Shown here: positions 26,940-35,924 of the stretch, in pieces
How positions within the stretch are numbered: position 1 is the stretch's first letter
Layout of the letters: the number at the start of each line of letters is the position of its first letter
NCBI GenBank assembly: GCA_041874755.1
Contig: CP102611.1
Coordinates: 1,798,001 to 1,862,000, forward strand
DNA: 64,000 nt
Direction of reading: 5' to 3'
Source of the DNA: Chitinibacter sp. SCUT-21
GTDB lineage: Bacteria > Pseudomonadota > Gammaproteobacteria > Burkholderiales > Chitinibacteraceae
Notes under the pieces: generated by a model
What the model saw: only the letters and a program-made list of their open reading frames with translations
What the model was told of the DNA's origin: nothing
Databases searched by the model: none
Program-made: the position numbers and the translations under genes

Positions 26940-27353
26940 TTAGGCCAATTTTTTGATACTACAGCTGCCAGTAGTGCAATCTGCATGCGGTTTGAAGCCC
27001 AAGGCGCGGCTCACAGCATAGCGATGTGCGGCAACCCAGCGATACAGCGCCGCCACCGTGCCACGCGTGGCACGCCAGTGCAGCGGGCCTTGCCACCAGG
27101 TACTGCCAATCGCTTGATAAAGCGCCGCGATCGCATCGATACCAATCAGCCACGGCGCATCTGGCGTGAGCGCCCGAATATGGATTTGCGCCTCCAATGC
27201 AGCTTGGCTCACGCCAAAGTCGGCGGCGTTAAAATCGGCAGCACTAATGTCAATCAGCTCAAAGCATCCCGGCGCAGCCAAACGATCTAGCCGTAAAATT
27301 TCAAAGCGGCACATTGGGCAAGCACGGTCATAAAACACTTGGTATTGCGGCAT
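26940..27353 (-). CDS. DCC-family thiol-disulfide-like protein (DUF393)
   Basis: A 137-residue protein starting MPQYQVFYDRACPMCRFEILRLD, with the family signature DRACPMCRFE giving the conserved Asp-x-x-Cys-x-x-Cys. The middle has VYQAIGSTWWQGPLHW-like aromatic residues, and the C-terminus YAVSRALGFK. Members are predicted to have a thioredoxin-like reactive cysteine pair, but the reaction is not established. It follows the GbsR gene by 20 bases and precedes the second operator. Confidence 0.9.
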   Translation of the reverse strand: MPQYQVFYDRACPMCRFEILRLDRLAAPGCFELIDISAADFNAADFGVSQAALEAQIHIRALTPDAPWLIGIDAIAALYQAIGSTWWQGPLHWRATRGTVAALYRWVAAHRYAVSRALGFKPHADCTTGSCSIKKLA

Positions 27354-27373
27354 AATGCACTCCTTGCGTGAAT

Positions 27374-27919
27374 TTACTGCTCTTCGTCTTTACCGAAAAT
27401 GGCCGCTAATTGGCCGATTTTGCTGCCCATTTTCAGCAATTTAAGCACCACTGCGGGTGGCAAATGTTTAAAGTCTTCATAGCCGGATAGCAAGACTTCA
27501 AGAAACTCCAGTACCTCATCCATCTTTTGTTTGGTTGCGGCTTCGATTTCAGCGTCGTTTTCGGCCTCAATCGCGCATTCGCGCAGCACAGTCAGGGTTG
27601 GGTCGAGTTCGCGTTTTTTGCGCTCTTCGGTAATCAGGCGGAAGATCTCCCACACGTCTTGCAGCGCGACAAAATGGTCACGCCGATCGCCCAGTACATG
27701 CTGCACCTTCACCAAACCCCAGCCCTGTAGCTCTTTAAGGCTATTGCTGACGTTTGATCGCGCCACGTTCAGCGTTTCAACGATTTCTTCGGCGTTCAGC
27801 GGGCGATTGGCCAGAAACAATAAGGCATGAATTTGCGCCACCGTGCGGTTTACGCCCCAACGCGTCCCCATTTCACCCCAGTGGACGATGTATTTCTGCA
27901 TAGTTGGACTGAGTTTCAT
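27374..27919 (-). CDS. GbsR/MarR-family transcriptional regulator
   Basis: A 181-residue winged-helix regulator of the GbsR type. Seen: YIVHWGEMGTRWGVNRTVAQIHALL at the N-terminus, then the DNA-reading segment EEIVETLNVARSNVSNSLKELQGWGL, and HVLGDRRDHFVAL (wing). The C-terminal helical part (EVLEFLEVLLSGYEDF) is for dimerisation. It heads a six-gene operon and has a perfect palindrome between its promoter -10 and its start, so autorepression is very likely. GbsR proteins often respond to small molecules such as choline; the ligand here is unknown. Start has AAAGGAAAGG upstream. Confidence 0.92.
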   Translation of the reverse strand: MKLSPTMQKYIVHWGEMGTRWGVNRTVAQIHALLFLANRPLNAEEIVETLNVARSNVSNSLKELQGWGLVKVQHVLGDRRDHFVALQDVWEIFRLITEERKKRELDPTLTVLRECAIEAENDAEIEAATKQKMDEVLEFLEVLLSGYEDFKHLPPAVVLKLLKMGSKIGQLAAIFGKDEEQ

Positions 27920-27931
27920 TGCCTTTCCTTT

Positions 27932-27951
27932 ATTTCTGTCATTACAGAAAT
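27932..27951. promoter_or_regulatory. Operator palindrome at the gbsR-like promoter
   Basis: ATTTCTGT (27932-27939), CATT, ACAGAAAT (27944-27951): a perfect 8-bp inverted repeat overlapping the first bases downstream of the -10 element. Its position would block RNA polymerase. It is the same palindrome as 26918-26937. Confidence 0.75.
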
Positions 27952-27978
27952 TAAATACCTCAATTTTCGATTTGGCAA
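27950..27978 (-). promoter_or_regulatory. Sigma-70 promoter of the GbsR operon
   Basis: On the minus strand TTGCCA (27978-27973) and TTTAAT (27955-27950) are 17 bases apart, with the operator immediately downstream. This is a near-ideal promoter for the six-gene operon. Confidence 0.65.
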
Positions 27979-28225
27979 GTATTTAATTGATCTGTCGTGC
28001 AAATTAATGCGGGATCTGTCTCAATCCAACAGATCAAGCCTTGGCGAATGTACTGATAGAGTGCACTCGCGTGGCGCAAAACTGGAATTTGCACATAGTG
28101 TCAACTCGCAATAGACAGTTCATTAGCAAATACTCATGATCTAACTGCTTGGCTTTTCATACTTAGTCTAACTATGCTTAATCACGCACAAGGCTAAGCA
28201 ATGCCGTTACTGCAGTGGAGTCATT
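27979..28225. other. Divergent intergenic region, no gene seen
   Basis: This region separates the GbsR operon from the chemoreceptor gene. It is AT-rich near the operon end. No open frame with a ribosome-binding site, no RNA gene and no hairpin of note was found. The chemoreceptor promoter presumably lies here but no clear -35/-10 was picked. Confidence 0.5.
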
Positions 28226-30547
28226 ATGCCCATCAAATCCAAAGTGATTGCGATCACCTTGTCTGTGACCTTGTTTGCACTACTACTTAGCGCCTGGCTC
28301 ACGCAAGGCTTGGCTTGGCCTGTTTGGTTAACACTTTTAATAACACTTCCTATTGCTGCAGTGTTGGAGTGGCTTGCGCTGCAATGGCTACTAAAACCTT
28401 TATTTCATCTGATGATGGCAATGAAAGGCTTAGGTGCTGGCGGCGGAGACCTGAACTTCCGTATTCCCGTCCACGGTAATGATGAATTAGCCCAAGCAGC
28501 CAGTGGATTTAATGAATTTGCGGGTCAATTGCAAAATACCTTCCGTGAAGTGCAACGCGACATGGAGGGGTTATCGTTAGGGCTGAAAGAAATCACCGTG
28601 GTGACGGGTCAACTGGTTAAAGACAGCCACACTCAAGCCGATTTTTCAGCCGCATCGGCCGCAGCAGTCGAAGAAATCACCGTCAGTATTACCCACATCG
28701 CCGATAGCGCGCACGAAGTTGATGAAGTCGTTAGCGAAACGCAATTACTTTCAGTAGAGGGCGCACAAACCGTCCATAGCGTGTCGGATGAAGTGAGCAA
28801 AATGGAGTCGTCGATTCAATCCTTAAGTGCTGCAATTAGCGATCTTGGCCAAAGATCGAAGGAAATCAGCTCGATTGTTAGCGTAATCAAAGACATTGCC
28901 GAGCAAACTAATTTATTGGCACTCAATGCCGCGATTGAAGCCGCGCGTGCGGGTGAACAAGGGCGTGGATTTGCCGTAGTAGCGGATGAAGTGCGCAAAT
29001 TGGCCGAGCGCAGCGCCAAAGCCACGGTCGAAATCACCCAACGCATATCTTCGGTCAGCACCGACACCGATGCGGCGCTGAATAATATGACGCGTGCGGC
29101 GCAGGGCGTCACGTCCAGCGTGGCGCGCGCACAAGAAGCAAGCCAATTGATGAGCAATATTGGCAGCCGCATGGAAAACGTCGTTGAAGTGGTGCGCAGC
29201 ATTGCTGACGCCACGCGTGAACAAACCGCCGCCAGTACGACGATGGCTCAGTCATCCGAACAAATTAACTCGATGACCCAATCTAGCGATTCCGCCCTGC
29301 AGCAAACCAAAAAAGCCCTCGAAACACTGGAAAACCGTGCCCGAGAACTGATGGGTGCGGTGGGTAAATTCAAACTCGAAGACATTACCGTCTTGCATGG
29401 CTGGTTTGCCGCCAGCGGATTTCGCGCAGTTGCCGATGTCAAAGCGCGCCTGAACCAAATTGGCCACCATTGGAGTGATAGCCACAGCGGTAAAGACGTG
29501 CCGGGCATGCTGAAAAAAGCGGTCGAAACCAATAATCTGCCGACCGCAGCGGCGATTGGTGGGGTAAAAATCCAAGCTTGGGCCGGGAAAAATGTGCTCG
29601 CCAATCTTGACGATTTGGCCCGCGAACAACGCTGGGGGCAAATTTTACCCAAAGTCATTGATGATCAAATGCATGCCGACGGGCATTATGTGGCGGTGCC
29701 ATTGGGTGTTGCGCGCGTCAACGTGATCTGGGCCAACGCAGCGCTCTTACGCCGCGTCAATGTAAGCCAAGCCCCACGAAGCTGGGATGAATTTATTAGC
29801 CTGTGCCAGAAACTGCAAAATGCTGGCATTACGCCAATTGCCCATTCAGAGGTGAAATGGCAAGTGGCCACCCTGTTTGAAGCGGTGTCACTGGGCTTAT
29901 GTGGCGCCAAATATTATGTCGACGCGTTTAGTAAACTCGATCACGCCACGCTATCTGGCCCCAATACGATTCGAGCCTTGGAAATGTTCCGCAGTATTAA
30001 ACCGTTTTGCAGCGAAGATCCGGTCGGTCGTGATTGGAACTTAGTCTCGGCTGACATTATCAATGGCCGCGCCGCGCTGCAAATCATGGGCGATTGGGTT
30101 AAAGGCGAATTTGATACCGCAGGCAAACAAGCCGGCGGCGATTATTATTTCTGGGCCGCGCCAAATCAAAATGGCGAATATAGCTTTGCCGCCGATACGC
30201 TCACCATGTTCCGCCAAGACGATCCAAAACGAGCGCTTGCCCAGCGTAATTTTGCTTCCTTGCTAATGAGCCCCGAATGCCAAATTGCCTACAACCACCA
30301 CAAAGGCTCCATCCCCGCCCGCACCGATATTGATCGCAATCGCCTAGACGCTTATGGCAAAGCATCGGCAGCCGATTTTGCCGATTCAGCCGCAAAAAAC
30401 ACCCTCGTACCATCATGGGCGCATAATATGGCGGTACAAGACGATATGAAAAAGGCGCTAATCGAAGTGGTGTACGAATTTTGGAATACACCATCAATGA
30501 GCGCCTCGGCTGCGGCCAATAAACTAGCCGCCACCGCCCGCCGTTAG
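28226..30547 (+). CDS. Chemoreceptor fused to a sugar-binding protein (MCP-SBP)
   Basis: A 773-residue fusion. Residues 7-25 and about 29-52 are two membrane helices with almost no periplasmic loop; 54-105 look like a HAMP region. Residues about 130-375 are the chemoreceptor signalling bundle, with the conserved tip [15 protein letters not shown] (226-240) and [15 protein letters not shown] (249-263). Instead of a CheR-binding tail, residues about 385-773 form a family 1 sugar-binding protein (glucose type): [23 protein letters not shown] (601-606), MGDWVKGEF (621-629), KGSIPAR (693-699). It has no export signal of its own, so with two helices the binding domain lies in the cytoplasm. It may report intracellular sugar to CheA. 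No sugar transporter adjoins. Confidence 0.93.
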   Translation: MPIKSKVIAITLSVTLFALLLSAWLTQGLAWPVWLTLLITLPIAAVLEWLALQWLLKPLFHLMMAMKGLGAGGGDLNFRIPVHGNDELAQAASGFNEFAGQLQNTFREVQRDMEGLSLGLKEITVVTGQLVKDSHTQADFSAASAAAVEEITVSITHIADSAHEVDEVVSETQLLSVEGAQTVHSVSDEVSKMESSIQSLSAAISDLGQRSKEISSIVSVIKDIAEQTNLLALNAAIEAARAGEQGRGFAVVADEVRKLAERSAKATVEITQRISSVSTDTDAALNNMTRAAQGVTSSVARAQEASQLMSNIGSRMENVVEVVRSIADATREQTAASTTMAQSSEQINSMTQSSDSALQQTKKALETLENRARELMGAVGKFKLEDITVLHGWFAASGFRAVADVKARLNQIGHHWSDSHSGKDVPGMLKKAVETNNLPTAAAIGGVKIQAWAGKNVLANLDDLAREQRWGQILPKVIDDQMHADGHYVAVPLGVARVNVIWANAALLRRVNVSQAPRSWDEFISLCQKLQNAGITPIAHSEVKWQVATLFEAVSLGLCGAKYYVDAFSKLDHATLSGPNTIRALEMFRSIKPFCSEDPVGRDWNLVSADIINGRAALQIMGDWVKGEFDTAGKQAGGDYYFWAAPNQNGEYSFAADTLTMFRQDDPKRALAQRNFASLLMSPECQIAYNHHKGSIPARTDIDRNRLDAYGKASAADFADSAAKNTLVPSWAHNMAVQDDMKKALIEVVYEFWNTPSMSASAAANKLAATARR

Positions 30548-30664
30548 CACACAATTAGCCAGATACGCTTGATTTGAGCTTTTTAGGCTATAAATCGAGC
30601 GTTTTGGCGCAAACAAGGTATACGGCGCACTTTATCATCAAGGCTCTTATCTAGGAGAGCCACT

Positions 30665-31198
30665 ATGAAACTGCTTGCATCCCTCATCACCAGCATCGTG
30701 TGTTTAGGCAACGCGTATGCTAGCGACTTTCAAATAAGCAGCACCGATCTCAAAGCCAATCAATTCATGAGCAAACAGCACGAATTTGCGGGCTTTGGCT
30801 GCAATGGCGGCAATATTTCGCCGCAATTGCAGTGGAAAAATGCGCCAGCGGGCACCAAAAGCTTTGCCATTACGGTGTACGATCCAGATGCGCCCACCGG
30901 TAGCGGCTGGTGGCACTGGGGCGTAGTCAATATCCCAGCGCAGACAATGTCGGTTGCCGCAGGACAAGTTCCAGCCGGCGCAGTAGAGACGCGCACCGAT
31001 TATGGTAAAGCCGGCTATGGTGGCGCATGTCCACCCGTGGGCGACAAGGCGCATCGCTATATTCACACCGTGTGGGCGCTCGATGTTGAGCAACTGCCGC
31101 TCGATAGCAACGCTAGCGGCGCTTTGGTCGGCTATATGCTTAACGCCCATAAATTGGCAAAAGCTGATCTAATGACGCTGTATCAACGCACCAAATAA
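30665..31198 (+). CDS. YbhB/YbcL-type Raf-kinase-inhibitor-like protein (PEBP)
   Basis: A 177-residue exported protein: signal peptide MKLLASLITSIVCLGNAYA, then the phosphatidylethanolamine-binding fold (GFGCNGGNISPQLQWKNAP, VYDPDAPTGSGWWHWGVVNIP, YGGACPPVGDKAHRYIHTVWAL). DPDAPTG and the GxCPPxGxxxHRY pocket are typical of bacterial PEBPs. The function of bacterial members is not known; ligand binding is presumed. AGGAG is well placed before the ATG. It precedes an AraC-type regulator on the same strand by 28 bases, so the two may be one unit. Confidence 0.92.
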   Translation: MKLLASLITSIVCLGNAYASDFQISSTDLKANQFMSKQHEFAGFGCNGGNISPQLQWKNAPAGTKSFAITVYDPDAPTGSGWWHWGVVNIPAQTMSVAAGQVPAGAVETRTDYGKAGYGGACPPVGDKAHRYIHTVWALDVEQLPLDSNASGALVGYMLNAHKLAKADLMTLYQRTK

Positions 31199-31226
31199 GT
31201 CACCACCATCAGCTGGCGAGAACCGC

Positions 31227-32027
31227 ATGAGCTTAGTGCACGGCAAAGTAATCCAATACAGCGTTATCCGCGCCGCTGCAACACAGCAACTGCGCGAAGT
31301 GACTCTTTTGCAGCCCACACTGATGCGTATTCGCCATGGTGAAAAGCACCTTTGGATGCACGAGCAACAGCAGATTGCCGGCAAGAGTGATATTTTAATT
31401 GGCCCTGCTGGCATGCAATTAACCCTGAGCAATGTCCCTGATGCTCAGGGTTACTACTGCGAAATTTTGCAATTTCATCCGCACTTAATCGAGCGATTTC
31501 GCCATGATTATGGCGCGATATTGCAAAACATAGCGCAACAAGCACCGCAATTTATCGCCACAATAACCCCAGTCATCGCGCAAACATGGGACGAAACCCT
31601 CGCCGCCCTCACGCGGGAGGAACCCGCTGCCATGCTTGAACACCGTGCTTTGGGCTTATTATTGGCTATTGCTTTAGCCGGATATGGCTCAGCATTGCTG
31701 AGCATTCGCAGCGATAGCCTTGCTGAGCGGGTTCAACAATTGATGATGCTGCACCCTGCTCGAAATTGGAGTGTGGATGAGGTCGCCAAGCAATTACATT
31801 TAGGCGCTTCCACGCTACGGCGACAATTAGATCAAGAAGGCAGCTCGTTTCGCAGCATACTGGATCAAGTCCGACTCAATTTAGCCTTAGGCTTAATCCA
31901 AACTTCCAAACTCGCGATCGGCGATATTGCACAGCAATGTGGCTACGCGTCTGCGTCCCGTTTTAGTGCTCGGTTTCAACAACAATTTGGCCTCAAACCC
32001 CTACAGCTACGCGCCACGGTAGCTTAA
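31227..32027 (+). CDS. AraC-family transcriptional regulator
   Basis: A 266-residue regulator. The N-terminal half is a beta-rich cupin-like sensing domain (RIRHGEKHLWMHEQQ), and the C-terminus has the two helix-turn-helix motifs of AraC proteins (WSVDEVAKQLHLGASTLRRQL and KLAIGDIAQQCGYASASRFSARFQQQFG). It probably regulates its neighbour genes, the PEBP upstream being a candidate. The effector is unknown. Its stop overlaps the convergent small gene by four bases. Confidence 0.9.
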   Translation: MSLVHGKVIQYSVIRAAATQQLREVTLLQPTLMRIRHGEKHLWMHEQQQIAGKSDILIGPAGMQLTLSNVPDAQGYYCEILQFHPHLIERFRHDYGAILQNIAQQAPQFIATITPVIAQTWDETLAALTREEPAAMLEHRALGLLLAIALAGYGSALLSIRSDSLAERVQQLMMLHPARNWSVDEVAKQLHLGASTLRRQLDQEGSSFRSILDQVRLNLALGLIQTSKLAIGDIAQQCGYASASRFSARFQQQFGLKPLQLRATVA

Positions 32028-32380
32028 CGCGTCGTTTTGGGTAGCCATTGAATCACACTAATCGCCTGCTCTAATTTCAACAGCGCTGCTTGCTGTTTGG
32101 CCAATTGCATCTTTAACGCGGCGGGCAATGCAACGGCGCGTGCAACTTCACCTTGGCTATTTTTCAAAGCCCCAGCAATCATTTTGGCATCTGCCTCGAT
32201 AAAGCGCGTCGCCAACTCAAACTCAACTACTTTGGCCGCAGTAGGTTTACGATTACTCATCTCAAACTGAAACGCCTTGTCGCCTTGCATCACAATAAAT
32301 TGTGTTTGGCGTGGATCAAGCGAGCGCAACACGGCTTCGGTGTCTGCAATTTGTTGGCGTAATTGAGCAGCAAGTGGCAC
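32024..32380 (-). CDS. Hypothetical helical protein
   Basis: I do not recognise the family. The 118-residue product is soluble, with an N-terminal helix (LAAQLRQQIADTEAVLRSLD), a QTQFIVMQGDKAFQFEM strand region and a long helical end (LKMQLAKQQAALLKLEQAI). The GTG at 32380 is preferred as start because AAAGGA lies six bases upstream; a TTG at 32401 has no such site. It lies between the AraC and LysR genes, downstream of the latter by 22 bases, so it may be co-transcribed with it. Confidence 0.55.
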   Translation of the reverse strand: MPLAAQLRQQIADTEAVLRSLDPRQTQFIVMQGDKAFQFEMSNRKPTAAKVVEFELATRFIEADAKMIAGALKNSQGEVARAVALPAALKMQLAKQQAALLKLEQAISVIQWLPKTTR

Positions 32381-32402
32381 GGCATATCCTTTGATCGGCA
32401 AG

Positions 32403-33317
32403 TTATGGCTGTTGGCAGCGACAATGCGCCACCAGTTCGTCGATCACGCAGCGAATTTTGGGGGGCACATAACGATGCGCAGGATAAAGCAAATACGCCA
32501 TCCCTGCATATGAGGTGCCTAAACGCCAGTCGGCTAACACACGAATAAGTCGCCCATCGTTAATGGCTTGGCGCGCCGTAAAATCAGGCAAACTTGCAAC
32601 CCCTAAGCCATCCAACGCAGCCTGCATACGCATTTCGCTGTGATTGATCCGTAAACGCCCTGCTATTGCTATCGTCTGCGTATCTTGCTGCCGAGTAAAA
32701 CACCAGCGATGATCAATGGGTGTTTCGCCCAAACAAATGCACGAGTGCTGCAATAAATCAGTGGGCTCTAATGGCCTACCATGCTGCGCCAAATAGGCAG
32801 GGCTAGCGACCAATACCTGTTCCACCGCCATCAGTGGCAGCCCAATCAAACCCGGAGGAGGCGAATCGCCAATCCGTATCACCAGATCGACCTCATCCTC
32901 CAATGGGTCAACCACGCGATCGGTGACAAGCATGTGTAACTCAATACCAGCATGCCGCTGTAACAGAGGGGTTATTAAGGGCTGCAGCACACCACGGGCA
33001 AACCCACGTGGCACTGCCACACGCACCCGTCCTTGCGGCGCAGCCATGTATTGCGCCGAAACCTGCATCGCCTCTTGCGCCGCCGCCAGCATGGTTTGGC
33101 AACGCAGCAAGGTTTCTTGCCCCGCATCGCTTAAGCGTAAACGTCGAGTACTGCGCTCTAACAAGCGCACCGCCAAGCTTTTTTCGAGGCGCGCAATTTG
33201 GCGGCTAATTGCTGAGGCACTAACGCCCAGCTCTTTGGCTGCAGCCGAAAAACTACCACACTCCACCACACGAACAAAAACAGCCATATCAGGCAGCAGT
33301 GCAATCAATTGATTCAT
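32403..33317 (-). CDS. LysR-family transcriptional regulator
   Basis: A 304-residue regulator with the N-terminal helix-turn-helix (FVRVVECGSFSAAAKELGVSASAISRQIARLEKSL) and a C-terminal effector-binding region of the periplasmic-binding-protein type. It is divergent from the DMT exporter gene at 33411, the usual arrangement in which the LysR protein controls its neighbour. The intergenic gap of about 95 bases would hold both promoters. The start MNQLIALLPDMAVF has no strong ribosome-binding site. Confidence 0.92.
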   Translation of the reverse strand: MNQLIALLPDMAVFVRVVECGSFSAAAKELGVSASAISRQIARLEKSLAVRLLERSTRRLRLSDAGQETLLRCQTMLAAAQEAMQVSAQYMAAPQGRVRVAVPRGFARGVLQPLITPLLQRHAGIELHMLVTDRVVDPLEDEVDLVIRIGDSPPPGLIGLPLMAVEQVLVASPAYLAQHGRPLEPTDLLQHSCICLGETPIDHRWCFTRQQDTQTIAIAGRLRINHSEMRMQAALDGLGVASLPDFTARQAINDGRLIRVLADWRLGTSYAGMAYLLYPAHRYVPPKIRCVIDELVAHCRCQQP

Positions 33318-33410
33318 GCTTTTCACGCACAAATGTTATGAACACAAGCTAGATTATCACTTTCAAGGCAACAATTGATAATGGCGTTTTCTTTCAGTGA
33401 GTGGAGCAAG

Positions 33411-34379
33411 ATGCCATTAGCGAATTCAAGCTGGTTTGCACAAATCTTATTACTGGCCGTCGCCATCATCTGGGGCAGCACGTATGGTGTCAGTAAAACA
33501 GCCTTGCTCTACTACCCGGTCTTAGGTTTTATCGCTTTGCGATTTTTAATCACCTTTGCCTGCTTATTACCGTTTTTTTGCCGACAATCAGCCGCAGAAC
33601 GCACCAAGGCAATTCGCATTGGCCTTCCCTTAGGCTTGTTAATTTCGGTTATTTTCTGGTTTGAAATCTATGGCGTTTTGCTAACTAGTGCCAGTAAAGC
33701 GGCATTTTTGATCAGCCTGTGTCTGCCGCTCACGCCGGTGGCGCAGTGGATCATCCTGCGGCAAAAGCCAGCTCAAAGCACATGGTTTTGTTTGGCGCTG
33801 GCGCTATTTGGCGCAGCCTTGCTCAGCGGCTTTAACGGCCAATTGGCGGATCTAAATCGTGGTGATGTATTGATCTTGGGCGCCGCGATCCTGCGCGCCT
33901 TGGTCGTTGCTTTAAGCTGCAAATGGCTAACCGATCAGGCAATCAATGCGCTAGCGCTAACTACCGTTCAAGCAGGTATTATTGGGATAAGCTCATTCAG
34001 CATAGCCTTGCTGGCAATATCCCTCAATCAACTTTACTTACCTGCTGCACCCCAATTTTGGGGCAATTTACTTTACCTAATTATTTTCGCCACCATTTTT
34101 GCCTTCTTTGCGCAAAACTGGGCAGCGGCGCGCTTAAACCCCACCCGGGTTGCTGCGCTGCTTGGGCTAGAGCCTTTATTTGGCGCACTGTATGGCCGCC
34201 TGTTTTTAGCAGAACAATTAACAAGCGCCGCAATCTGCGGCGCGATGCTGATGCTGTTGGCGATTTTTGGCTTAAATGGTGGATTTGCCAGCGCGGGCCA
34301 ACTATGCCGCAGCGCCTTGCAAATGAGCCAACACGCCTTGCGCCGCATGGCGGCCGGTGGCAAAACAGGCGGTCAATAA
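33411..34379 (+). CDS. DMT-superfamily (EamA) exporter
   Basis: A 322-residue inner-membrane protein with about ten hydrophobic helices in two EamA repeats (LLAVAIIWGSTYGVSKTAL at the start; GNLLYLIIFATIFAFFAQNWAAARLNP and LEPLFGALYGRLFLAEQL in the second half). Members export amino acids or drugs, or import sugars; the substrate is unknown. The start MPLANSSWFAQ at 33411 has GTGGAG upstream; the ATG at 33375 lacks one. The last 78 bases overlap the convergent flavoprotein gene, a longer overlap than usual, and the C-terminal tail after about residue 300 is likely extra. Confidence 0.9.
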   Translation: MPLANSSWFAQILLLAVAIIWGSTYGVSKTALLYYPVLGFIALRFLITFACLLPFFCRQSAAERTKAIRIGLPLGLLISVIFWFEIYGVLLTSASKAAFLISLCLPLTPVAQWIILRQKPAQSTWFCLALALFGAALLSGFNGQLADLNRGDVLILGAAILRALVVALSCKWLTDQAINALALTTVQAGIIGISSFSIALLAISLNQLYLPAAPQFWGNLLYLIIFATIFAFFAQNWAAARLNPTRVAALLGLEPLFGALYGRLFLAEQLTSAAICGAMLMLLAIFGLNGGFASAGQLCRSALQMSQHALRRMAAGGKTGGQ

Positions 34380-35543
34380 ATACCCGCCAGTTGGCGCTTC
34401 CCAATCGATCATTTCACCGGCGACAAACACGCCAGGTGCCTCGCGCAGCATTAAATCGCTGGTCAGCGCGTCCCATTTCACGCCGCCGGCGCTACTAATC
34501 GCTTCGTCAATCGGGCGTGGCGCGATCAGCTTGATTGGTAAGGACTTAATCGATTGCGCCAGCACATCGAGCTGAGTAAATTGCGCCTTGCTTAATAATT
34601 CGTGCAACAGCGCCGCTTTAATGCCTTCGATTTTCAATTTGCGGCGCAAATGGTTGGCCATAGAATCAGCGCCGCGCGGTTGCGTTAAAGCGCTATAAAC
34701 TTCAGCCGCAGTTTTTTGTGGCAGTAAATCAAGCCACAAAGTTGCAAAACCCTGCTGATTGATTTGCTCACGCAACGCGCTCGATAAGGCATAGACCAAG
34801 CTCCCCTCTACGCCACCCGCGGTAATCACAAACTCGCCGACTTTTTTCGGCTCGCCCTCATCGGCGCTGGCCGCCACAGACTTGAGTGGCGTTCCAGCAA
34901 ATTTATTGCTCAAGAAGGTTGACCAATTGACATCAAAGCCACAATTAGCCGCTTGCAGCGGCGCAATTTCTACGCCTTTTGCGCTTAACAGCGGCAACCA
35001 GCGGCCATCAGAACCCAACTTCGCCCAACTTGCGCCACCCAAGGCCAAAATGGTAGCGGCAAACTCTTGCGTGATTTCTCCATCAGGCGTGCCAAATTGC
35101 AATTGCCCCGCCTCGTTCCAGCCCAGCCAGCGATGACGCGGGTGAAACTTGACACCGGACGCTTTGAGCCTTGCCAACCAGGCGCGCAGCAAGGGCGCGG
35201 CCTTCATTTCGGTGGGAAATACGCGCCCCGAAGTACCAACAAAGGTTTCAATCCCCAGCCCATGCACCCATTCGCGCAAGGCCTCGCCACCAAAGGCGTC
35301 AAGCATCGGTTTGAGATGGCCAGCTGCCGCGCCATAGCGGCTTAAAAAAGGCTCTGCAGGTTCGGAATGCGTGATATTCATGCCGCCAACACCGGCCAGT
35401 AGGAATTTGCGACCGACCGAAGGCATCGCATCAAATACCTCAACCTGCACACCCGCATTGCTGAGCACTTCAGCCGCCATTAGCCCTGCAGGGCCGCCGC
35501 CAATAATCGCGACACGTGAATGGTTGAAAGATGCAGTAGACAT
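34302..35543 (-). CDS. TIGR03862-family flavoprotein (HI0933/BaiN-like)
   Basis: A 413-residue FAD/NAD(P)-dependent oxidoreductase. Seen: VAIIGGGPAGLMAAEVL for FAD binding, then GRKFLLAGVGGMNITHSEP, GRVFPTEMKAAPLLRAWL, ALGGASWAKLGSDG, and the C-terminal FVAGEMIDWEAPTGGYLLTACFATGRHAAQG. This combination is characteristic of the HI0933-like group, TIGR03862 branch. The substrate is unknown. The start MSTASFNHSRVAIIGG at 35543 is supported by family alignment. Convergent with and overlapping the DMT gene by 78 bases. Confidence 0.93.
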   Translation of the reverse strand: MSTASFNHSRVAIIGGGPAGLMAAEVLSNAGVQVEVFDAMPSVGRKFLLAGVGGMNITHSEPAEPFLSRYGAAAGHLKPMLDAFGGEALREWVHGLGIETFVGTSGRVFPTEMKAAPLLRAWLARLKASGVKFHPRHRWLGWNEAGQLQFGTPDGEITQEFAATILALGGASWAKLGSDGRWLPLLSAKGVEIAPLQAANCGFDVNWSTFLSNKFAGTPLKSVAASADEGEPKKVGEFVITAGGVEGSLVYALSSALREQINQQGFATLWLDLLPQKTAAEVYSALTQPRGADSMANHLRRKLKIEGIKAALLHELLSKAQFTQLDVLAQSIKSLPIKLIAPRPIDEAISSAGGVKWDALTSDLMLREAPGVFVAGEMIDWEAPTGGYLLTACFATGRHAAQGVLAHLQGAAA

Positions 35544-35625
35544 GGTGATTTCCAAACTAGACGGTCAATACCGCACAGCCGTATGAATAAGGGGATTGCG
35601 ATAAATCGCTAATACAAGACAAAAA

Positions 35626-35832
35626 TTAATAATGCGGAGGTATTTCGTCAAACAGGCTGCGCGGCGTTTGCTGATCGGGGCTGGCCTGCGTTTGCTGTAG
35701 TGCATGCAAGGCTGCACTAAGTTGATCGATTTGTAATTGCTGGCGCGAAATAATTTGATTGAGCTCGTCGAGCAGATCATCTTGCAAAGCCAAGCGGATT
35801 TCTAGCTCGGTGATACGCTGTTCATCATTCAT
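35626..35832 (-). CDS. slyX: SlyX family protein
   Basis: A 68-residue coiled-coil protein: MNDEQRITELEIRLALQDD, then ISRQQLQIDQLSAALHAL, ending with the family hallmark RSLFDEIPPHY. SlyX proteins are small cytoplasmic coiled coils of unknown role. The start at 35832 matches the family length; the upstream frame to 35871 is probably untranslated. Confidence 0.93.
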   Translation of the reverse strand: MNDEQRITELEIRLALQDDLLDELNQIISRQQLQIDQLSAALHALQQTQASPDQQTPRSLFDEIPPHY

Positions 35833-35924
35833 CTCGTTCCCCTGCCATTGAAACGGCAAGCAACTTGCCAAGGGCGTGATTATCGCGCAATTTGGGTGCG
35901 CTCAACGAGCTTTTTTATTCCGCA

